Shown: in pieces, positions 51,101 through 60,100 of the stretch
Numbering within the stretch: the first letter of the stretch is position 1
Layout: every line of letters starts with the position of its first letter
DNA from: Argyresthia goedartella
Taxonomy: Eukaryota > Arthropoda > Insecta > Lepidoptera > Argyresthiidae
Length of the DNA stretch: 64,000 bases
Direction: 5' to 3'
NCBI GenBank assembly: GCA_949825045.1
Contig: OX463829.1
Location: 22,166,715-22,230,714, forward strand
Program-made: the position numbers and the translations under genes
Notes under the pieces: model-generated
Databases searched by the model: none
Seen by the model: only the letters and a program-made list of their open reading frames with translations
Told to the model about the DNA's origin: nothing

Positions 51101-54100
51101 TTACTTAATGACATCCGTACTTTGAAACAAACAATTCTTGGAAATGTTCCCTCTGGGGTGTTGTTAATGACATGTGACCACTAATTCTTGGAAATTAGGA
51201 GGTGACTTTTGTCCAGCTAACATGTTCTTGACGATTCAGTGTGAGTCGCTTTAAAATGCTTTTTAAATTTTGCAATTGGCAATTACAAAATCTCCAGAGG
51301 TATCTTATTGTAGTATTGCACTTACCCTTGAAAGAATTGCTAACCTTCGCGAGTCTAATCCGGGGCGCACATAGTCAGTGATTATTTCATAGGTTAACGT
51401 TACAGCTATCGCTAAGTTTGGAAAATGTTGAAAGGTTCTTGCGTACATACATTATATTTTACTACTAGCTACAGTTAGTATGTCAATTTCTATAAAAATC
51501 TCTGTTAAGGAGTCTGTTCGTTTTAAATTATAAATTGCTCGAATAGGTCTTTTCTGTAAAATAAAAATAGTTTGAATAACCGCTGCTTTCCCCCACAACA
51601 AGATACCATAGGACATGACACTATAAAAGTAACTAAAATATACTATCCTAGAGTAGCCACATCCGTGGTTTGTCTGATGTTCCTAACAGCATAAGCCGCA
51701 AAACTTAATTTATCAGCTAATTTATCTATGTGGGATCCCGCTGCAATTTGCTATGAATAGTTATTCCAAGAAAATTTGTATCATTTACAAATTCTGACGT
51801 GTTGCTGTCTAACACTTATTGGTCTCAATTTGCCTGACATTTGGAAGTGAGAATTTGATATACCAACTTGGGTTTACAACAGTTGAACAAATATTAACTG
51901 AGAACCAATTCAAGGTTAAAGACAATACTCCTTAAACAAAATCTTCTTTTTGTCTTTTAATTTTGAAGACCAGTGAAGTATCATCAGCAAACAACACTAT
52001 GCCAGAAAAGGCCTAATATGGGACCTTGTGGAACACCAACTTTTACATCCGACCCACCGGATTTAACGCTGTTGACTTCTGCATTTTGAATTATATTGCT
52101 TAAGTATGATCTTACTAGATCCGACGCTGTATTTCTAACTCCGTAATGATTTAATTTCATTATTAGCGTAACATGATCAACACAATCATTTGATTCGCCT
52201 TCGCCTTCGACACATCACGAAAAACTCCGATAGCATCCTGTGCAGCATCCATTGCATATCCGATGTATGCTGCATTGCTTCTGGCCCCACTCTATAGGAT
52301 AACCTGTGTCGTGGAAACTAGAAACAGCGACATCACACACATTTAAACATACAAGACCTGTTTATTTTTCTTTATTCCGCCTGGGATCGAACCCAGGACC
52401 TCTCGCATGGTTGGCAGAGCCATAGAGATCGTCAAATTGGCAGAGTACCGCCTGGCCTTCAAGATAGTCACTATCCAGTAAATTTGATTACGACAAACCC
52501 TTCCATTCCGAACTTTATATTATTATTGCTTTTGCTGTTGGAACATAGTGCACGAAAAAATGTGCTAAAATGGCTATAAAATATAAGTGGAGGGCGGAAT
52601 TTAAAAAAAAAAAAGTTAAAATGTCGGCTCATCACTAAAATGAACGCAAACTTCGAAATCAACGAACACTTCAATAATATTAAACTGTGCACATGTAGGT
52701 ACGTAACTCAACACGCTCCGATAACAAATGAGTATGGACGAAGTTTGGCAACGTCTCATTCTTCGATTCGAGCGGACGTCAAATGCGGCCTATCATGAAA
52801 ATGTTTTTTGCGACTGTAGCGCCACTGTAATTTGATGGGGAAAATAGCAGAACTATTGAAACTATAGCAGTCCTCTTCAACCCTTTTCGATTTGCGCACT
52901 TTATAAAGAATCACACTGTGGAGGTATTAGTGCCCTTTGAGGTGATCTAAATATTAAAGTCTAAAAGTATTCTGTTGTTTTTTTAGTAAAATTACTAATA
53001 GCTCTTTTCCTGTCATCAAATGTCTTTTGGTTTTCACGCGAGTCTATGTATCCGATAAAATCCGATTCTACCTTTCCTGGTAACCACCAAACGGCTGATA
53101 TGAATTGCCTCGAATTTATTCGATTGTTGTGTCTATAAAGAAATACAATATCGATAATAGAGTAATGTAAGAATAGGTAATTCATATGATGGTACTTGTG
53201 TTTCCAGAGAAGCGAAGCCGGGTGTTCTGTGGACTGACATGCACCTGACTGCCAATCGAGCCATGTTGGAGCATCTCAAGACTGGCGGGTTACTCAAAGG
53301 GGACGTTGAAGATATGATCAAGGTCAGTATTATCAATACATTGGAGCTGTAGTTGTTAAAAAATAAAACTGCATATCAGAGGTAACTCGATTGATATCTA
53401 TTAGTGACTCATTGAGTTATATGAGCTTATAGTTCAACTTTATACCTTTAGATGGGTTGGTGACTAAATAAAACTTGTAACTATGTTGTTATGCTATAAA
53501 AATTATCAACATTCACATCTTAATTAATCGGTCTAACACGGTGTTTTTATACCATCTCTCAAGTTCTCGCGAGACCTGCAAATAGTGTCGATTTTTTTTC
53601 TCGTTAGCTTGATCTGAGCGAGGATAAGGTGTAACCTCTCTCTCACACACTATGCGAGAAAGAGAGGTTACCACGTGTAGGATGACTGTACAGGCCCCGC
53701 CAGGATACTTGGTCTCTGAATGCCACCTGGAGGGGGTGGCGGCGCATGGGTGCAAGAGAGATACATGAGATCTCGCCTCACCTACGCGGCCCCGGCATGG
53801 TACGCCCTGTGCTCGGAGACGAACAAACGGAGACTCCGAGCTCAAGAGAACCTCTCTCTGCGTACCAACGTCGGCGCCCCCCGCTACGTGAGGAATGCGA
53901 CAATACAGAGGGACCTAAGATGGGAAACCGTGGAGCAGTTTGTTCAGAGGCTGGCGAAGGGCATGTTCGCGCGTGCGGATGCGTCACAACACCCGCACAT
54001 CGCCGAACTGGCGCCGCACCACGCGCGCCCGCCCGACCGCCGCCGCCTGCCACGCGACCTGGTTGCCTAGCCGGCGATCACCCACTGCATACCAGCGCCA

Positions 54101-57100
54101 CAAGAAGACCACCGCCCGCAGGGGCCATTCGATGACCTGTCCACAGGGGTGGACAGAGGCGATTCTTCGGGAAGAGGTCCGTCGACCTGACCCCGACTCC
54201 CCACGCCCCAGAAGGGGTGCGTGAGATGACTATGAAGAAGAAGAGAGATACATACAGATCGGTTAACTAAAGCTGGCACGTTCACAGTACTCACACTAAT
54301 GCAATTTCACTATACAGTATGTTTAAAGTTTATTGATTTTATTCTAACCTCGAATTAGGTAAATAATTGGAATAACGAGAGATCACTCTATATTTAACAG
54401 CAGTAGCAAAGGCAAAACAATAACCTCCTTCACACTCATACGTTTGACGTGCGAGAGATTTATTATTATTTACGGGCGAGAGAGAGGTGGGAGCTCGCTC
54501 ACGGGCCAAGAAACGTGCCGGGGCCTAGAAGCCACATTTTAGAAAGTGAGTTCTCCCGTACAAGAATAGACCGGCTGTCGCATTCTCAAGTGTTTGGGGG
54601 GGAGAAATATGCCGAAACCGGGTATCAGGTTTGGTTAATTTCTCATTAACCACTGGCATAGCATGTTTTACAATGGGCTTTGTAAATACCACAGTCGATT
54701 AAATATTTAGACAAAAGGCAAATTTAAAACATTTTTTTTTGTTTTTCTTGAATTAAAGCAATAAACGATATCTGACTAAAAAGTAACGTACTACAAAGAT
54801 ATGGGCGCTTTATTCAGCTGTATAAAAGTTTTGATTTTCATGCTCGTCAAGCCTCCACAAGCCGTCACAAATTCAAGCGTGTGGATGATTGTTTGGCTTG
54901 GCTTGCTTAGGCTTGCGAGAGCTTGTAGCAGATCCGATCGAGTATCGGTTTTTGGTCACAAGTCAAAGAGGTTTGCCGCAAGCGCTTGCGACGCGTCTAC
55001 ACGCTTGTGCCTATTCAGTCTCGTTTGTGTGGTGGTGGCGGACAGACGTAACTGTACGTGACGTAAAAATGACTGACTGGTCAACTCAACCAATGCCCCA
55101 TGCCCCAAACTTCCTGGAATGTTACCGGGGTGAGCCGTGTGATGGCTACATGGCGCGGCCACCATCGCCGATAAGGTTAATTTTTGGCCAGAAAATGCTA
55201 CAGAAATAGTACTATTTAGTTTTTCAAGGAATTTTGTACCCCAATATAGATCAAGAGTTATATAGCACATTCTTGGTGGCCGCGCCAGGTGCGGCCACCT
55301 TCAGATTGAAGAAAATGCTGGATATAACTGAAATTTATAAATTGGAAATAAATCTACACAATTAGTAGGTACCCCTCATTTTTATTGTCATGAATTCCTA
55401 AAACTGTAAAATTTTAATTTGTTAGAACAAAATACCTTACAACGCCTGGAGAAAAAGTAATAGCAATTTTCAATTAAATATGTAATAGTGGTCTACGACC
55501 GTACTTTGGTGCAGTACAACTACCTAAGTACACCTGATCGTGCCTATAGGTATGCCTGTTCACATGCGAGGAGGTAAGAATTTCTTTCTCTCTGTGCCTC
55601 TACAGAGAGAAAGAAATTCTTATGGCCACTTTCAGAACCATTTAAAAGTTACTTTACATATAATAAAAATAACTTAGGCCAAATGTTACGGCCCACGCAA
55701 TGACTTGGATGTCCGCCATGCTTGCTCGTTGACAACAAACTGACGCACTCGCCAACGTGTGGATGGCGTCATTTGATTCTCCAAATCAATGCAAACGTTA
55801 GTGGCTCGGAGCTCGCGGTAAGTGGCAAGCGTCCTTAAGCGGCATAATGTCGAGCGAGCACGCCACGGCCGACGGAGCTGATTGTCCGAATCACCAGCTT
55901 CAGCCTCCCTCACACTCACTCGCGGCCGGCCGGTCAGTTTAGCTTTGGTTGTGCTCCGTAGTGGCCGTTGGAATTAACAAACAATTATTTGGTTTGTTGG
56001 AAATTAACAATACTTAATATACCTACATTTTAAGTTACATACTTATGTATGTTGCTAATAGCAAGTTATTATTGAATAAGGTGATATCAGGTCGGTTACT
56101 TGACCTAGCGAAAAGAAAAGGCTGAAATAAACTGGAACCTTTTCCTTATTTGCCAGTCCAAAGATAGTGATGTATTTAGCTGGTAAATTAAGTTCTGCAA
56201 CTTACGCTGTTGGGAACATCAGACAAAACACGGATGTGGCTACATCTAGGCTTGTCGAAAAATAGATATTACAATGTTCAAGATTACTTAAATGACGGGA
56301 CTGTATGGGTTAATCTGGCTCAACGCAGATCTTGCTATTAATAATATTGTAATTAATTATTCCTGCTTATTAATTATAATAATTCATATTGTAATGTTTG
56401 TATTAGTTAAGCACAAGCAATTTTTAAGAGATCTAAAAATCAATCTGTGGGAGTTTCTACGCCCTGCTTCTCCCACAGTGGTCAAATGTAGACAAGTGAC
56501 AAAAAACGATTGCTAAGTATATATGTAAATATCTACAGTAATAAAGAGATTTGATTGATTGATTGATTTATTGAGCGCAAATGTCAGCAAAGCAACAGAA
56601 AATGATATCGAACAATTCAAGGAGGCGTTTGCATTGCGTAAAATGTTCATGGATTTATTATTCCACGACTTAATTGAACAAGTTGATACTGACTAGATTT
56701 TATATAAATAAATAACGAAATGGTCACTTACTGACTTTTTCATTGACATGGTTGTTCTCCTAAAGACAAGCCACACAATTGGCAGATAGCCCATTTGATA
56801 TGTTGAGAATTTGTTGAGAATATTTGATCGCATGACAATGTCTATCGTGAAAATACGTAAAATACGAAAGTACATAATTTATAAATTCACCTGTATTCAC
56901 GTACATGGAGCGTGAAAGTAGCCGCACCAATAACTTTGTAAACAACATTTTACCATGTAAAATCCAAGTTATTCACTCCACACAATCCATACCATTGTAC
57001 GGTGGTACGGAACCCCTCGTGCGCGAGTTTGACTTGCACTTAGCCAGTTTTTCTTATTACTACTAAGTAAGTAGATATTTAACTAATTTAGACAATAGAA

Positions 57101-60100
57101 CGCGACACAGTAAATACGCAGCAATGGTCGTTAATCGGCGTTACCCTCATGTAAGTATAAATTCAGCCACAGTTTTGTCGTTTCTCAACCAAATCATGAA
57201 ATATATAAATTTTTATACAGCTGAATAAAGCGCCCAATTATTTGTGATACATTACTTTTTTGTCAGATCTGATTTACTGCTTTAATTCAACAAACGTCTT
57301 GTTTTAAATTTGCCTTTTTCTAAATATTTTATCAACTATGGTATTTACAAAGATCGTTGTGAAACATGCTATGTTAAGCATTTCATTACCTATCGTATGG
57401 GACCTTCTCTGATTAAATCTGACAAGTGGTTATTGACAAATCAACCAAACCTGATACCCAGTTTTCGCACTTTCCCCTCCCCTCCCTCCCCCTTCACCAC
57501 TTTAGAATGCGATAACCGGTCTATTCTTGTTCAGAAGATCGTGCTGAACACAATGGTACCAGTTGTCGGTAAAGGACTCCTCACTCCGGCTTCTCCACTA
57601 CTACACATACCGTGTATTCCGCAGGCCAACATCAACGGCATTCTGCAGCCGCACGGGCTCGGCCACCTCATCGGGCTCGATGTGCACGACGTGGGCGGCT
57701 ACCTGCCCCCCGCGCCGCCGCGGCCTGCAGCGCCGGGGCTCCGGGGTCTGCGCACCGCGCGCCGTCTGCGCGCCGGCATGCTGCTCACGGTGGAGCCCGG
57801 CTGCTACTTCATCGACAAGGTGGGCACTGATCCTCTCTCCTCGTATAATATTTTATGTGATTGATACATAATGCATGCAATGTTATGTACAGTTACATAC
57901 ACTAGTTTATCTACACACATATCATAGGCTCTCTTTGATGTGTTCAGGAACCGCATGTTTGACCGACATGGTGGCATTTATCATTGCTCTGCACTTGTTT
58001 AGCTTGTTCAGTAGCACCAATTTCATAGACAAACTAGGCGGGTGTCGGCGTTCGAAATTTGAATGTCATAATTTTTTCGAAATATAAATGAGTTTTTACC
58101 AAGTAGAATAACATTATGCTGGTCGTAACGTGCGGTTGTTGGACGCAGTAAAGAGGGTTTATGATAAGTGTGTAGATAAAGTACTTTAAATTACAAATTT
58201 AAAACACCCCCAACACATTAATGGAACTAAAGGGAGGTTGCACATGGCGGTCAAAGTCGCACGGTTGCCGAGCGATTTTAACCGCGTCGCGTTTTTATTC
58301 TTTATTTTTTTCTTTGGAAATCTTACAGCTAGTACAAATTAATATAAATAGACAGATGATTGGGTGGGACTAAGCCAATTAAAAGATTTCACCTTTGAGT
58401 GGAAAAACGAATACATAAAGCAAAAAGTCTTAATATTAAAGTATCTTTATGTACTGTTTTATCGTAACTTATATATATATATATATATATATACTTAATA
58501 ACAGTTAATTACGTATTACAGTTTTTGAATTAAGTTATTAAAATGGTTTAAATAACGAAAGCGCCACTATTTAGGTAAAAATTACATATAGTCTAATAAT
58601 GTACGTACCTAAAATTTATTAATGCTTCGAGTTACGCCTTTCGCCGAAGAATTGTTTGTTATTTAAATTACGGATAGTAGATGCCTTTTCATGGTAAATA
58701 TAATGATCTGCATATTTATCGTTATATAATTTGCCTACTCTGAGTATGTATGCGTTTTGCCAGTATTTAGTTCTGGTCTTAGGGATATACAATTTGAGAT
58801 GCTTTCTTCTCGTGGATCTAGTGGCCGGGACGAGAATCTGCAGTTTGCTTAGTAGGTTAGGAGCGTCAATGATAATCTGTGCTACAGCGGATAGGAAAGT
58901 CAGGTCAGCTGCCTCTCTACGCAGCGCGAGTGGTAGAAGGTGTTGTTTTCTACAACTTTCCTCATAGTCGGTTGATGTGATATTGAATCTATGATATAGG
59001 CACCTCAGGATCTTTTTCTGTATACGCTCAATCTGGTTTCTGTATACCTTGTGTCATACCTTGGATTCCAGACCTGCGAGCAATATTCGAGTTGACTTCT
59101 TACCAGTGTACAGTACAACATTTTAAGTGTTTTCGCAGATCTGTAATCTTATATGCGTTGTTTTCCAAACAAACACATTAGTATAATTTCGTATTTGGTT
59201 TTATATAGTCTGCAAATTATGCAAAAACTCAATAAACAGCCACAAAATCGAAACAGCACGACGGCTAGCCTAACCAGTTATTGCCCCGAGCGATCCCATC
59301 GCAATAATGTGGTAAAAAATCTTAACATGACTGCTGATTTTGAAAAGGCTCGTTGTTTCGCGACAAACGCGTACGCGTACAAACACAAAGATCTTGCGTT
59401 TTCTTAGCGTAGGAATCGCGACAGCTGCGCGAGGTCCGTGACGACATCCGTGCGGTCAGAAACCGCCGTGTGCATTCTCTAAAACTTCTCAAATTGTTCA
59501 ATTGTTTCCTTGTTAACTAACTATAACTTTCGAACAACTGAATCGATTTTAATAAAACATCGTTAAGAAGCAATGCAGGTAAGAAAAAAACTCATTAAAA
59601 TCCGACCTTTTGAGCGCACACACAGAGACGCTTCGGACATGTAACACTTCTCTTTTTCGTCGGCGGTTGATAAAATAAATGTAGCCCATTAATGTCCCCA
59701 CCGAGGGGCATGGGCATGGGATGGGAATACGAGTAAGATGAGTCATACGTTACCACGCTGGCTCAGTGCGGGCGGCTAACGTATGACTCAATCACCACTG
59801 TCAGAAGTTTTTCGACAACTAGCACCGATTAGCGATAGTAGCCGGGACCAACAGCTTAATGTGTCATCCGAAACACGGAAGCGCCCGAAACAAATGCCAC
59901 ATAGAAACGGACACCCATCCAGTACCAGTCTCGGCCAGATGTTGCTACCCGCACGATCGTTACCGATGTGCGAATACGCTAGGCCGCTTCTCTCGTCTTA
60001 GAGATGGTTTATTTCACTTTATCACCTCCTCGCCTGCCCCTGCCCGGTCCCCAAAAAATAACATAATCAGTCAATCACCAAATGCGCCATACCGGAGACC

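Larger units (their letters stand above)
48245..52270 (-). mobile_element. LINE family A copy, split by Transib
   Basis: The 3' UTR runs 48245-48558 and coding remnants resume at 51244 ([24 protein letters not shown] at about 51600; FADDT-like region near 51990). It ends at about 52270. Bases 48559-51243 are the inserted Transib element. Compare the uninterrupted copy at 24408, where the two halves are contiguous ('cccttttt...aaatcgctttaacatgc'). Confidence 0.8.
54560..57530. repeat. Long inverted repeat pair in PEPD intron 10
   Basis: The left arm (54560-54828) starts 'acaagaatagaccggctgtc' and ends 'gggcgctttattcagctgta'. The right arm (57211-57530) is its imperfect reverse complement ('tacagctgaataaagcgccc' to 'accggtctattcttgt'), with an extra stretch of some 50 bp. 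The 2.4-kb spacer holds other repeats (entries below) and no transposase, so this may be two oppositely inserted copies and not one element. The right arm stops 94 bp before exon 11. Confidence 0.75.

Noticed and set aside
52380..52430. tRNA-like T-arm and B box on the minus strand
   Set aside because: No complete cloverleaf: no acceptor-stem pairing or D-arm that fits a 72-75-nt tRNA, so a SINE head is more likely.
53778..54053. 91-codon minus-strand Arg/Gly-rich frame
   Set aside because: Opposite strand of the GC-rich LINE ORF2 end; composition alone keeps it open.
55684..55970. Possible second LTR starting TGTTACGG
   Set aside because: A TTAACA end exists near 55981 but the flanking bases do not form a target duplication, and no copy exists in the window for comparison.
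57612..57830. Alternative Arg/Ala-rich frames over exon 11
   Set aside because: Out-of-frame shadows of the GC-rich prolidase exon, which carries the conserved ligands and splice sites.
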